A stretch of DNA of 64,000 nucleotides from DATFJT01 sp965230755 (GCA_965230755.1 CBDDLT010000023.1:124001-188000), one strand, 5' to 3'. Shown: positions 1-9,066, counted from the stretch's first letter. The notes: generated by a model not told the origin, from the letters alone. Translations and numbers: made by a program.

Positions 1-1
1 C

Positions 2-271
2 AAAGAGCTCGATATACTTTTTGAGTTCTTAGAAAAGGAGAAGGGTGTAAAGATCGAAATTCAGGGTCATACGGACGATGTGGGGCAAGATGAGGATAAC
101 TTGAGACTTAGTCAGGCAAGAGCGGAAGCAGTGAGAAAGTATTTGCTGGATCGAGGCATATCCAAGGACCGTCTAGTAGCGAAGGGTTATGGAGAGACTC
201 GTTTTGTAGCAGACAATGCTTCGGAAGAAGGAAGAAGTCAGAATAGGAGAACATCATTTGTTCTGAGGTGA
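2..271 (+). CDS. OmpA-family peptidoglycan-binding C-terminal domain (5' partial)
   Basis: Reading frame 2 is open from the window edge to a TGA at 269-271, so only the C-terminal ~89 residues are present. They match the OmpA/MotB peptidoglycan-binding fold: an IQGHTDDVG strand-turn, an LSQARAEAVRKYLLDRGI helix, then VAKGYGE and a basic NRRTSF end. In this family the domain binds peptidoglycan non-covalently and tethers an outer-membrane protein or lipoprotein to the wall. The N-terminal part, which would show whether this is a porin, lipoprotein or TPR-OmpA protein, lies outside the window. The next gene starts about 50 bases downstream on the same strand. Confidence 0.85.
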   Translation, partial: KELDILFEFLEKEKGVKIEIQGHTDDVGQDEDNLRLSQARAEAVRKYLLDRGISKDRLVAKGYGETRFVADNASEEGRSQNRRTSFVLR

Positions 272-322
272 TTGCCTTCAGAGATTGCACGTATATTAAA
301 ATGCTGTATTTGGAGAAAAGGG

Positions 323-2926
323 ATGTCGGGTAAAAAGAAAAGTAAAAAATATATCAAGGATAATTGGCTTTTACTCGCCGTTGTGCTTTCAGGTGCTGTC
401 GCACTGGGTTATGAAATGATGTGGACCCGTTTACTAGGCCTTGTGGTTGGAGGAGAACTGTTGGGCATACTCGGAGTCTTGGCGGGTTTCTTTGGAGGGA
501 TGACGCTGGGCGCATTTTGGTTTAGTAAAAAGGCGGTTCGCAGTAAGTCTCCAATTAAGGTTTTCTTCATATTGGAGGGGGCCATTGCCTTGTATGGATT
601 ATTCAGTCCTCATATCATCCATTATACAAGCAGTTTTCTTCCAGCTTGGTTGGGCCATGGATCTAGTCAATCAGGTTCATTGCTCTCTCTTTCCATTGTA
701 ATAATTTGTGTTGGACTTATATTGCTACCTGCTACGATAGGAATGGGAGCAAATTTTGCTTTTTTGGTGGAAGCCTGGCATCGAAATTTCCCCGGAGAGG
801 ACAGAGAAAAGGGTCTTGCAAAAATTTATGCGGCAAACACCTTTGGTGCCGTTCTGGGAATATTCCTCAGCATATATTTGATTATGCCGGCGATGGGATT
901 TAAGGGTGCTGCTGTAGTTTTCTCCATACTTGGTACTATGTCGATTCTTTCTGCTTTTTTCTGGAGCAAAAATGTTCAAGCGAAAACTAATAGCCACCAA
1001 AAGCTTCATGTAGAAAAAGAAATAACTACATCTGTTTTTCGAAATCCTTACTTATTGATTCTATTCTTTACAGGATTATTGGGCGTAGGCCTAGAAATCT
1101 TAATCGTTCATCATTTTAAGCAAATTCTGCAAAACACCATCTTTTCCTTTGGAAATTTATTGGCGGTTTATCTATTAGGGAATGCTTTAGGTGCCTGGCT
1201 TTTTCAAAGATTCTATCAGAAAAAAGTTATGAAATCCCCACTGCTTTTGATGGGGTTCTTGGCGACAGCTGTCCTTTTGGCAAGCTTAATGTTATCGAAT
1301 GCCTCAGACATATTGTTCTATTTTACACCGGAAAACGACACTGCATTTAGTGCCCACATATTTGCTGAACTCAAACTTGCCATCCTTGTTTTTCTCCTGC
1401 CGACCGTGTTGATGGGAATGATTTTCAGTTATTTCATATCAAAAGTAAGCAGAGAAAAATTAGGTGTCGCTTATGGGATAAATACTCTGGGCGCAGTTTT
1501 AGCTCCGTTTATTTTTGGATTGGTGTTGATACCACAGATAGGAGGCCAGATGGCTTTGGTCGTGTGCTGGGCTGCGTATGTACTTATTATACTCTGGGGA
1601 ATCATTCGATGGAGTTGGTCAGGTCGTCCTTTAATTTTGGCGGGGATAAATATTCTACTGTTGACTGGCTTTCTTTTTAAGGGTGTCAATTTAGTGAAAA
1701 TCATACCGGGGTATGATATTGTAGAAAAGCACGAAGGATTAATGGGTGTGGTTGCAGTTATGGAAAAGGAAGAAAAAGTGGGCCCATATGAATTGCCCGC
1801 TAGAGTATTGCAGGTCAATAATCGATTTCGAATGGGAGGAGGGGCTGGTTTCTTAGAGCGTCGAATTGGCAATTTATCCCTTCTGATGGCGGATAGTTAT
1901 GAAAATGCGCTTTTCCTCGGCATTGGTACCGGAACTACCCTTGGGGTGATAGCAGATTACCCCTTTCGTGAAGTCGATGCGGTAGAAATTGTAAAAGAGG
2001 TTAAAGAGGTATTACCACTATTTGATGAACACAATCTCTTAGTGTCAAAGGATAGTCGGGTGAATTTTCATCTTGCAGATGCTAGGCGTTTTATCAATGG
2101 AACCCGTCAATTATATGATTTTATCTTGGTTGATCTGTTCCATCCTGCCAGAGATGGTGCGGGTCTTCTGTTTGGCGAAGAGAATTTTGAGCTATTAAGG
2201 GATCGGCTATCTGATGATGGATTGCTTACTTTTTGGTTGCCGATACATCAATTTGATAGTGAAGGCCTGAAGATGGTTGTGCGGACTTTCCTGTCGGTTT
2301 TTCCCAATGCACACGCATTAATAGGAAGCTACAGTTTAGAATCTCCGGTGATCGCATTGGTTGCAAGCCCTAAGGATATCTCTATTAATTCGACGAGGGT
2401 AAAGGATTTTATTAGGCAACATTACAATGTTAGCTTGGCTGTTGAAAATACCGAGGATCTTGTTGCTTCATATCTTATGGATGGAAAGGGCCTTGCTCAG
2501 TATGCTGGTGATGGACCCTTGAATACAGATCTTTTTCCGCGGTTACTATTTCACGCTCCCAAACATATTTATGAATCGGAGGCAAAAAAAGCTGAAATAA
2601 ACATAGCAGAACTTAGAAAGTACAGGACAAGTTTCCCAGCGAATATATTCGAATTTGAATCTAAAGAATCGCAAATGCAGGCCCAAAAAACCTGGCGAGC
2701 TGTTGGAATCTTTCTGGAAGGGAATGAAGCCATGCGACAGGGAAATTGGCGAAAAACATTAAAGGACTACATCCGCGCATACAAGATTGATCCGAGCTTT
2801 TCTCCCGCTCGTGGCAAATTGTTTCAATATGCCCTCGAACGTCCTTCGGAGTACGACTATATCTACAATTTGCTGAAACCAACAGATCGTCAGCGATTGG
2901 ATAGGATTAGACAAGGATTTCGCTAA
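323..2926 (+). CDS. Membrane-bound spermidine-synthase-like protein (fused MFS-like/SAM-binding)
   Basis: About 867 residues. I place the start at the ATG at 323, preceded by GGAG; a TTG 17 codons upstream (272) keeps the frame open but adds an unlikely leader. Residues ~15-470 are strongly hydrophobic multi-pass membrane sequence beginning with the GYEMMWTRLLGLVVG motif of fused MFS/spermidine-synthase proteins. Residues ~500-730 resemble the Rossmann fold of spermidine synthase, with LFLGIGTGTTLG as the nucleotide/SAM loop and an acidic VDAVEI strand end. The last ~80 residues look helical and TPR-like. Polyamine synthesis is not proven: many members of this family have unknown substrates. 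It is probably an inner-membrane enzyme. Confidence 0.75.
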   Translation: MSGKKKSKKYIKDNWLLLAVVLSGAVALGYEMMWTRLLGLVVGGELLGILGVLAGFFGGMTLGAFWFSKKAVRSKSPIKVFFILEGAIALYGLFSPHIIHYTSSFLPAWLGHGSSQSGSLLSLSIVIICVGLILLPATIGMGANFAFLVEAWHRNFPGEDREKGLAKIYAANTFGAVLGIFLSIYLIMPAMGFKGAAVVFSILGTMSILSAFFWSKNVQAKTNSHQKLHVEKEITTSVFRNPYLLILFFTGLLGVGLEILIVHHFKQILQNTIFSFGNLLAVYLLGNALGAWLFQRFYQKKVMKSPLLLMGFLATAVLLASLMLSNASDILFYFTPENDTAFSAHIFAELKLAILVFLLPTVLMGMIFSYFISKVSREKLGVAYGINTLGAVLAPFIFGLVLIPQIGGQMALVVCWAAYVLIILWGIIRWSWSGRPLILAGINILLLTGFLFKGVNLVKIIPGYDIVEKHEGLMGVVAVMEKEEKVGPYELPARVLQVNNRFRMGGGAGFLERRIGNLSLLMADSYENALFLGIGTGTTLGVIADYPFREVDAVEIVKEVKEVLPLFDEHNLLVSKDSRVNFHLADARRFINGTRQLYDFILVDLFHPARDGAGLLFGEENFELLRDRLSDDGLLTFWLPIHQFDSEGLKMVVRTFLSVFPNAHALIGSYSLESPVIALVASPKDISINSTRVKDFIRQHYNVSLAVENTEDLVASYLMDGKGLAQYAGDGPLNTDLFPRLLFHAPKHIYESEAKKAEINIAELRKYRTSFPANIFEFESKESQMQAQKTWRAVGIFLEGNEAMRQGNWRKTLKDYIRAYKIDPSFSPARGKLFQYALERPSEYDYIYNLLKPTDRQRLDRIRQGFR

Positions 2927-3148
2927 GAGATTGGTTTTGATTACTTGATAATAAGCTTTCCCGTGCCAATGAGCGATACTTTTTCGGAACCAACTCTTTA
3001 GAATAGGCCATCAAAACAAGAACGTATATCGAATAGGGTAAAGCACTCCACAATTAGGGTCGGGCTTTTAAGTATTGCACTGTTCAATGATAAAGAATTG
3101 AGCGTAATATTTTTCATTTCTTTAGTTGATGGCATAAACAGTATTTAA

Positions 3149-3307
3149 TACCAAATACAATATATAATGACGCTAATCTTAAGAGAGATTTGCTCCATTA
3201 CTGCGTTGTAAATTCTCGCCATAGCTCAGGCTATGCCTGCGTTTTACGCCTTGTACTGAACCAAATCTCTAGATAATCTTATGCGACATTACACATTGTA
3301 ATTGGTA
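3149..3307 (-). repeat. Palindromic MITE-like repeat element, copy A
   Basis: This 159-bp non-coding element is the reverse complement of a second copy at 28308-28468 and is clearly similar over its whole length. Its ends form imperfect inverted repeats beginning TACCAAATACAAT, 21 of 25 positions matching. The conserved outer arms contain CGCATAAGATTAT and TCTTAAGATTAGCG, and the centre is a hairpin at 3220-3235 (CATAGC, 4-nt loop, GCTATG). No open reading frame or transposase is present. It fits a non-autonomous MITE-like element or a structured dispersed palindrome. The remaining gap sequence (2927-3148 and 3308-3409) shows nothing I can assign. Confidence 0.75.
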
Positions 3308-3409
3308 TAATTAAAAAAGAAACCCATGACGAGAAAGTACCACACCACGGGCTCCATAGCTTTAAAATACTACTATTTCAGTTATTATTTTTGATAACAT
3401 GCACAGTCC

Positions 3410-4492
3410 CTATTCAATCCTCTTTCTCATGACATAATAAGTATCATACTCCTTATGTATTTTGAAACCGAATCGCTTATATAACTCTATAGGTCCTTTG
3501 AAGTTTCCCTCACATGAGGATTCCGCTTTTTTCGGATACGCCTCAAAATAATCATAGTCAGTATCGGAATAATCCTCAATAACTCTTTTCAGAAGCTTTT
3601 GTGCAATCCCTCTTCTTCTATATTCGGGGTGAATTAAAAAACATACAATGGAACAAACCTTATCATCGGGATTGTCAACATAGTCATAGTCTTTCAGTAA
3701 TCTTTGATAATTTGATCTGTTATTGGCATTACACCATCCGATTGGTTGGTCATTTTCAAAGGCCAAGTAACCGGTCAGCTTACTTTCATTGATTAAATTG
3801 ATTACGGAAGAACGGCTCATTTCGCGAGTACATGCCTCTACATCTCCAGTGAAATGATAGTCGTAACAATAGCATTTTAACCTGTCAGGATTATCTTCAA
3901 AAACCATGTTGTCAAAGAAAGACAAATAATCCTCTCTTAAATCCTTGGTCAAAGCTCTTATTTCAACTTCAACCTTACTCAAAGGGATGTATCTCTCTTG
4001 TATAATGTTGAAATGATGTATTTGATGGGCTGTAATGCTTAGCCCAATCGAATAAAGAGGCATTTCGTATTCAAAAAATCTACAGTTCGTGTTGAGTATA
4101 TTCTCGTTGAATGACTTGAACATCATTATGGTAGATTGTCGAACAATTTTAAGCTCGTTGACCAATTGCTCTAAGGGCAATTCATCCGCATTCGAATTCA
4201 TTCCCATGATTTCCTGGTCATGTGCTTCGGGAATGCTTCCTTCCGCACGAGCGAAAATGATCGCTCTAAAACACCAAATTCTTTCCCAGTCGATGAGATG
4301 TTGTAAGATTTTATGAATGGTCCACTTGCCCTTTTCGTAGGTATCCAAACCAATCCTATGCATTGCGGCAAGGTCTAATTTATCAATTTGATCTAGACTT
4401 TTATCTAATGCCTCATTGAGTTTGTTATCCTCGTTCAATTCGAGAACATACTCTAAAAATTCCGGGTTTTTTTTGGCTTCTTTATTTTTCAT
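3410..4492 (-). CDS. DinB-like domain fused to GNAT acetyltransferase
   Basis: Residues ~1-180 (from the ATG at 4492) resemble a DinB/DUF664 four-helix bundle: a KWTIHKILQHLIDWERIW segment and a later ITAHQIHHFNIIQERY segment supply the spaced histidines typical of the metal site. Residues ~185-360 form a GNAT N-acetyltransferase with the acetyl-CoA loop HPEYRRRGIAQKLLKRVI and a C-terminal ELYKRFGF strand. An upstream ATG at 4564 adds 24 basic residues with no family support. The substrate is unknown; DinB proteins often act in thiol-dependent chemistry or detoxification, and GNAT proteins acetylate amines. It is the last gene of the minus-strand accessory run. Confidence 0.75.
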   Translation of the reverse strand: MKNKEAKKNPEFLEYVLELNEDNKLNEALDKSLDQIDKLDLAAMHRIGLDTYEKGKWTIHKILQHLIDWERIWCFRAIIFARAEGSIPEAHDQEIMGMNSNADELPLEQLVNELKIVRQSTIMMFKSFNENILNTNCRFFEYEMPLYSIGLSITAHQIHHFNIIQERYIPLSKVEVEIRALTKDLREDYLSFFDNMVFEDNPDRLKCYCYDYHFTGDVEACTREMSRSSVINLINESKLTGYLAFENDQPIGWCNANNRSNYQRLLKDYDYVDNPDDKVCSIVCFLIHPEYRRRGIAQKLLKRVIEDYSDTDYDYFEAYPKKAESSCEGNFKGPIELYKRFGFKIHKEYDTYYVMRKRIE

Positions 4493-4888
4493 GAATGATC
4501 GTATTTTATAGTTCAATGATCTATAATTCGTATGTGATAATCTGCGGTGGAATTTAGCCTGCATACAAATTAACCAGACTGACTATATCAGTGCGAGTAA
4601 ATCAACACACGAAAATTGATTAAATGCAAATTGCTTCGGAAGAATATCCGAACAATGAAGTATTAGCCTTTAAGGGCCAATAATTAAGCTACTATAAATT
4701 TCAAAATCACTCTCAAAACATGAATTATTTGTGCCTAGTAAATATATGCAATAATATGTAATCTTGTTATGCGTATAGCCAAATTTGCTATAAGTTTTCT
4801 TGTCGTAAGGCAAGCCTTTAAACCCTAAGCTATTTTAAAAAGTTGATGAGAACAAGCTTTCTTTCATAAATGATATGGTCCAATCCAG
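4493..4888. other. Non-coding gap with two short hairpins
   Basis: No convincing gene lies in these ~400 bases. Two small inverted repeats are visible: TATAGC/GCTATA at 4774-4792 and AAGGC/GCCTT at 4807-4818. Neither is followed by a clear T-run in the direction of the flanking gene that ends here (the AraC gene, which finishes at 4889 on the minus strand), so terminator function is uncertain. The promoter of the DinB-GNAT gene should lie in this gap. Confidence 0.35.
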
Positions 4889-5809
4889 TTATTCAATGGG
4901 TATATATAAATCCACAATAAATTTATTCTCCGGATGTTCGCGGTAATCATTATGGTATATTTCAAATGGGTTTTCGATACCTTTCTTATACCCATTTTCA
5001 TTCATCCAAATAAATAGACTTGTCCAAGATTTTTCAAATTCCTCGGGGGTAATTTCAAAACGCCCAACAATGCATTTTCCTCGCTTAATCGTGAGCTTAT
5101 TGATCTCAGCTTCAGGTTTAAATGGCTCGTCGGTTACCAAGAAGACACTCATGCGGACCTTATCAGGAGCCGTAACTTTAAAACTGTCAAAGAATACTCT
5201 TCCCATTTTAGCATTAGGATTTTCCAACAGACCTTTGGGAATTGCCCATTTTATGAGTTTTTCAAAAGCGTTTTCTATTCCGTTTACGCCAATATGTGTT
5301 ACTCCGGCAAGATTTAATTCAGGAGTTTCTTTGATTTCGATCACTGCATTCATTTTTAACCAATTTTTTAGATCATCAATGATGCAAATGTATTTTTCGT
5401 AGTCCGGGTATTCTTGTCCATTCTTGCTTTTAAGTTGTCGAATCTTGCTATGTCGATGAGGGTTTTCTTTTTTAAAAGCCGTTGGACTCAGGCTAAAATA
5501 CTTTTTAAAAGTTTTAGAATACGACGAGATATCACCAAATCCATATTTAAGAGCAATTTCCGTTGTGCTGCTTTTTTTATGCAGTAAATCCAACGCTGAT
5601 TTTTCAATTCTTCGCCGGATCACATATTCATTCGGAGTTTCTCCGGTAATAAATTTAAAAACTCGATGAAAATGAAACGGCGAAAAAAAAGCAATTTTCG
5701 AAAGGGTATTCAGAGATAAGTCAGATGCCAGGTTATTGTCAATGAATTCAAAAACTTGGTTAATTCGATTTTTATAATCTGCTTGTAATTCCTTGTCAAT
5801 TCCCGACAT
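4889..5809 (-). CDS. AraC-family regulator with GyrI-like effector domain
   Basis: 306 residues. The N-terminal ~110 residues form a double helix-turn-helix of the AraC/XylS type: SLNTLSKIAFFSPFHFHRVF, followed by GETPNEYVIRRRIEKSALDL and the second recognition helix region GFGDISSYSKTFKKYFSLSP. The C-terminal ~155 residues resemble the GyrI-like/SOUL small-molecule-binding fold (VIEIKETPELNLAGVTHIGV near its start; final PENKFIVDLYIPIE). This MarA/Rob-like arrangement, with DNA binding first, usually means ligand-responsive activation of stress or efflux genes. It ends the gene block 64 bp downstream of a secreted hypothetical. The ligand and targets are not visible here. Confidence 0.9.
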   Translation of the reverse strand: MSGIDKELQADYKNRINQVFEFIDNNLASDLSLNTLSKIAFFSPFHFHRVFKFITGETPNEYVIRRRIEKSALDLLHKKSSTTEIALKYGFGDISSYSKTFKKYFSLSPTAFKKENPHRHSKIRQLKSKNGQEYPDYEKYICIIDDLKNWLKMNAVIEIKETPELNLAGVTHIGVNGIENAFEKLIKWAIPKGLLENPNAKMGRVFFDSFKVTAPDKVRMSVFLVTDEPFKPEAEINKLTIKRGKCIVGRFEITPEEFEKSWTSLFIWMNENGYKKGIENPFEIYHNDYREHPENKFIVDLYIPIE

Positions 5810-5873
5810 TGTCTTTTTTTGCTAAAAGCAGGTTTTCCTCAATGGTGTCCAAATACTATGTTCTTGGCAGTTC

Positions 5874-6425
5874 TCAATTTAATCCTTTTAACACCTTTAT
5901 AAGAAAGTCTTTCGCCATTTCGTCCTTCTTCTCTTTGGTGAGTTCCAATTGAACTTCCGCCTTGTTGCCATAGCGTTTGCGAAGGATGTGGATGTATTTA
6001 TTCTCGTGGTCTTGACCGATACCAAACAAAATCTGAGCTTGAGCTGTATTTTGTATTTCCTGGTAGTCTTTTATATTATTGTCGCCGTTTGAAAGGTAAT
6101 TGGCATATTGATTTTGTAATACCATGTTTCCTTCGACCTTTTCACTTTTCCATGCCATACGGATAAAAAACTTACGGTTTCCTTCCTTTGTGTAATAGTA
6201 GCAAATTGACCTTTTCTCACCAAAGCCCATATCTTCTTGAGTAATAAGAGATTTATCTACGTCCATTAATTTGGCAATGGTCTCCAGGGGTATGGCTTCA
6301 CATGCTTTTTGTTTTTTTAGGTCAACGGCCGAATTTTTTTCCATCGTTTGTGTTGAGGGATTATCCTGAGCTTGACTTGAAATTATGACCGTTAAAAAAA
6401 TTAATCCTAATAGTTTTGTTTTCAT
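5874..6425 (-). CDS. Secreted hypothetical protein
   Basis: I place the start at the ATG at 6425, which gives a signal peptide MKTKLLGLIFLTVIISSQAQ; an upstream ATG at 6506 would add 27 residues that overlap the preceding gene and bury the signal. The mature region (~160 residues) is charged and has two cysteines (KACEAIP, SICYYY). It contains FFIRMAWKSEKVEGNM and a C-terminal Lys-rich helix. I do not recognise a family. It is likely periplasmic or exported, and lies between a small lipoprotein gene and the AraC-GyrI regulator on the same strand. Confidence 0.55.
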   Translation of the reverse strand: MKTKLLGLIFLTVIISSQAQDNPSTQTMEKNSAVDLKKQKACEAIPLETIAKLMDVDKSLITQEDMGFGEKRSICYYYTKEGNRKFFIRMAWKSEKVEGNMVLQNQYANYLSNGDNNIKDYQEIQNTAQAQILFGIGQDHENKYIHILRKRYGNKAEVQLELTKEKKDEMAKDFLIKVLKGLN

Positions 6426-6498
6426 TTTTCTAGTTTTAATTGAAGCATGGCCTTCTAAAAGGCGATTTTGATTTAATTTACAATATAGTGATGCTTTT

Positions 6499-6924
6499 TT
6501 ATTCAATTTTTATTGTCGCAAAGTTCCTTCCTTCTCCCTTAATTTTTCCCTTTCTCCTTTTGTAAATTAGGTCAATAATTTCTTCTCTGGAAGCTGCAAT
6601 GATCGTGTCTGATGGTGTTTCAATTTTCAAGTAGTCCGTCCGCAGATCTCTCTCTTGTATTTTCACATTAAACATTATTCCGGTAAAAACTGAAAGGATG
6701 GTCACAGAACTATCCGGTTGTAAAACAATTACTGAGCTATCTGGCATCTGATTACTCGGAAAATCATTGATCTTCATTTTATCAAAATAATCAATTCCTG
6801 GCCTTAGAGTTAATTTGGTTTCCTGTCCTGACTTGTTCTGTATGGTCAAAACCTTAAAACCTTCGCAACTTGTCAATGTGGTCAGGACAGCAAGTACTAT
6901 CAGTATGATTGTTGTCAGGTTCAT
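6499..6924 (-). CDS. Small hypothetical lipoprotein
   Basis: 141 residues starting with a short hydrophobic leader that ends in the lipobox LTSC (Cys20), so it is probably a lipid-anchored envelope protein. The rest is a small beta-rich domain with paired LQPDSSV repeats and a basic C-terminal segment (YKRRKGKIKGEG). No family is recognised. It lies in the minus-strand accessory run between a SnoaL-like gene and the secreted hypothetical. Confidence 0.5.
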   Translation of the reverse strand: MNLTTIILIVLAVLTTLTSCEGFKVLTIQNKSGQETKLTLRPGIDYFDKMKINDFPSNQMPDSSVIVLQPDSSVTILSVFTGIMFNVKIQERDLRTDYLKIETPSDTIIAASREEIIDLIYKRRKGKIKGEGRNFATIKIE

Positions 6925-7013
6925 CTAGAATTTAATATAGCGCTTAAACCAAAATACCGGGTAAAGCGTTGTTCACAGAGGCCGTAAATTTTCACCATTT
7001 CTTAGAGAGTGTT

Positions 7014-7382
7014 TTATTTTTCCATTAGTTCATAAACTTTACGCCATTCCGAAGCATCATAAATCAAAATAGACTCCTCAATGATACCATCTTTTATCCT
7101 AAACCATTCGGTCCCCAGATTACTTTCTAAGCCGGGAATGGAAGATTTGAATTCATAAAAAGCGGCAACCCAATTATCATTTCCAGATATCTGTATGATA
7201 TTTACGGCTGTTAATACCTTACCCATTTCTTGTGCTAAAGCGATAAACTTTGCTTTCGAGTTGAGTTGAACCATGGGATTCTTAAATTTATATTCTTCCG
7301 CTAACAAAGCTAGAGATTCGCCAATTTTGGTGGGGTCGTTGAATCCATTCAAAAATTTTTCAACTATTTCCTGATTTGTCAT
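7014..7382 (-). CDS. SnoaL/NTF2-like small protein
   Basis: 122 residues from the ATG at 7382 (MTNQEIVEKFLNGFND); the ATG at 7415 adds 11 residues with no support. The pattern of an N-terminal amphipathic helix with FLNGFNDP, a central DNWVAAFYEF strand and a GTEWFRIKDGIIEESILIYD strand pair fits the NTF2/SnoaL cone-shaped fold. Members range from isomerases and hydrolases to simple binding proteins, so no reaction can be assigned. It follows the Crp/Fnr gene by 78 bp on the same strand. Confidence 0.6.
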   Translation of the reverse strand: MTNQEIVEKFLNGFNDPTKIGESLALLAEEYKFKNPMVQLNSKAKFIALAQEMGKVLTAVNIIQISGNDNWVAAFYEFKSSIPGLESNLGTEWFRIKDGIIEESILIYDASEWRKVYELMEK

Positions 7383-7460
7383 GATTATATGTTTTTGCAA
7401 TGAATAATGGGACAAATCTCAGATATTTACTGCCAATTAATTTTGGTCTTAACCAAGATT

Positions 7461-8048
7461 TTAGATTCGAATTTTATTGATGAGCTTACTAAAGTTTGTC
7501 GGGTCGATATTGAGATAAGATGCTATATCTTTTTGAGGAATAATTTGTAACAAGTGAGAACTTCTGCCTACAAATATTCTAAATCTTTCCTCCATGCTCA
7601 GAGCCATGATTTCATGTTGCCGTTGTATGACGCCTTTCAGAAAGAATTCAGTGATTTTTCTAAAGAGTGTTTCAATTTCTCTATGTTCAAGCATGTACTT
7701 AAGGTGTTGTTCATAAGATATTCTTAGCAGTTGGCTGTGAGTGACAGTTTCCAAATAATACTTTGAAGGAGATTGGGTAAGGAATGATTCTGGAATTCCG
7801 CTAAATGAAGGTGGGTAAGCAAAGGCAATGACATGTTCTTTTTCTCTGTGTAGATAGAAGGACTTTTGAACTCCATCGACAACAAAGTAAAAGTGTTTTT
7901 CGATTTGTCCAGGCACTATCAGTGTTTGCTTTTTCGAGACATTATATTCCTTCCATAAGGAAACATAATTGTCAATAACATCATCACTTACATCGTGAAA
8001 TAGCTTTAAATAGGATTTTAGTTCTTTCATTTTATCGCTATTCTTCAT
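7461..8048 (-). CDS. Crp/Fnr-family transcriptional regulator
   Basis: 195 residues. Residues ~10-120 form the cyclic-nucleotide-binding-like beta-roll (KKQTLIVPGQIEKHFYFVVDGVQ) and ~120-145 the long dimer helix. The C-terminal helix-turn-helix reads IPQKDIASYLNIDPTNFSKL. This is the short Bacteroidota type that lacks the classical cAMP pocket residues, so its effector is unknown. It lies 12 bp downstream of a DinB-family gene, suggesting co-transcription. Start alternatives at codons 1 and 7 are equally possible. Confidence 0.85.
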   Translation of the reverse strand: MKNSDKMKELKSYLKLFHDVSDDVIDNYVSLWKEYNVSKKQTLIVPGQIEKHFYFVVDGVQKSFYLHREKEHVIAFAYPPSFSGIPESFLTQSPSKYYLETVTHSQLLRISYEQHLKYMLEHREIETLFRKITEFFLKGVIQRQHEIMALSMEERFRIFVGRSSHLLQIIPQKDIASYLNIDPTNFSKLINKIRI

Positions 8049-8060
8049 TCACTTAGCCAA

Positions 8061-8603
8061 TTACTGTTCTTTTATCAATTGATATATTTCATTGGCCTGT
8101 TCAAAGTGTCTTTTTTCGTGGGTTACAATAATCTCAAATGCTTTTTCCAGTGTATAAACTATGTTTTTGTTCACGGGGGATGAAATGATCGTCCCTCTTT
8201 CCAGCAAATCTTTGGAATTTCTAATTACGCCTTTCAATTTAGCTTGATGATCTTCGAATCGATGGAGAATATCAAGGGAAATTTCACTTCCTGCCGGTTC
8301 CCAAATGCTAAAGGTCTTCATTTTCTTTTTCCGGTCAGCTCGAACTGCGTTTAAAACAGTTTTACCAAATAACGAGACTAAAAACCCTATTTTTCCCGAT
8401 AAGGGCAATTGGTATGTTCCTTTTCGAATTGATTCTATTTCAGCAAAATATGTTTCATTGATAAGCATTAAGTGCTCCATATTTTGAGCAATGCTCCAGG
8501 TTTCTGAGTTGGGTTTCCAATTTAATTGTTCAAAACTCAGGTCCCCAAAAGTCTCCATAAAATTTTGCGTAATGTTGTCTATATGCTCACTCCATGACCC
8601 CAT
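8061..8603 (-). CDS. DinB-family protein
   Basis: 180 residues resembling the DinB/YfiT-like four-helix bundle: NWKPNSETWSIAQNMEHLML supplies the first conserved histidine of the metal site, and VTHEKRHFEQANEIYQLI the C-terminal histidines. Family members are metal-dependent and often bacillithiol- or mycothiol-linked transferases; bshA lies elsewhere in this window (22.8 kb), which makes a bacillithiol-S-transferase role conceivable but unproven. It is co-directional with the Crp/Fnr gene 12 bp downstream. Confidence 0.8.
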   Translation of the reverse strand: MGSWSEHIDNITQNFMETFGDLSFEQLNWKPNSETWSIAQNMEHLMLINETYFAEIESIRKGTYQLPLSGKIGFLVSLFGKTVLNAVRADRKKKMKTFSIWEPAGSEISLDILHRFEDHQAKLKGVIRNSKDLLERGTIISSPVNKNIVYTLEKAFEIIVTHEKRHFEQANEIYQLIKEQ

Positions 8604-8662
8604 ATGTGTACTAATAGTAAATGATACGTGATTGTAAGAAGTATGTTGTCTAACGCCTGTTC

Positions 8663-9040
8663 CTACTTTTTTTCTTGGCGTAAAATTTTCTCCATTTTAC
8701 GACCTCTTGCCAATTCATCAATCAGCTTTTCCATTTGCCTGCATTGTTTGTACAATTCAAATTCATCCTCTATTTCTTCAATTCTATAACCACAAACAAC
8801 GCCTTTGATCATGTGTGCGTTTGGATGAATTTTGGCTTTTTGAAAAAAGGTTCTATAGGTTGCTTTTTCATCAATCAGTGCTTGTAATTTTTCTTCATCA
8901 AAACCCGTAAACCACTCTAAGACATGGTGAAATTCTTCTCTTGTTCTACCATTTTTCTCCAGTCTATTGAGGTACAGAGGATATATGTCTCCAAATACCA
9001 TATTGGCAAGCTTTTCATTTTTTTCCGCGGTAACTTTCAT
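8663..9040 (-). CDS. DUF2200 domain protein
   Basis: 125 residues matching the small DUF2200 family almost end to end: VFGDIYPLYLNRLEKNGRTREE, EWFTGFDEEKLQ, NAHMIKGVVCGYRIEEIED and a terminal IDELARGRKMEKILR are the characteristic blocks. The function is unknown; such genes are commonly mobile accessory genes. The start ATG at 9040 fits the family length. A small perfect inverted repeat lies upstream at 9067-9089. Confidence 0.85.
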   Translation of the reverse strand: MKVTAEKNEKLANMVFGDIYPLYLNRLEKNGRTREEFHHVLEWFTGFDEEKLQALIDEKATYRTFFQKAKIHPNAHMIKGVVCGYRIEEIEDEFELYKQCRQMEKLIDELARGRKMEKILRQEKK

Positions 9041-9066
9041 TTTATTTGATTTTGAATTGATTGGAT

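Noticed and set aside
1471..1872. Long open frames antisense to the membrane protein, and similar antisense frames elsewhere (for example 24372-24638, 41145-41423, 43499-43807)
   Set aside because: They lie inside well-supported genes on the other strand, have no recognisable domains, and are best explained as shadows of codon bias.
4774..4818. Hairpins in the gap after the AraC gene as integron recombination sites or terminators
   Set aside because: Stems are 5-6 bp, there is no T-run on the relevant strand and no repeated sequence in other gaps.
8648..8657. GTCTAACGCC, resembling an integron attC core site, in the gap between the DUF2200 and DinB genes
   Set aside because: The 7-nt core fits the loose RYYYAAC pattern, but I found no matching partner box at 50-100 bp, no repeat of the site in the other gaps and no integrase; a single loose match is expected by chance.
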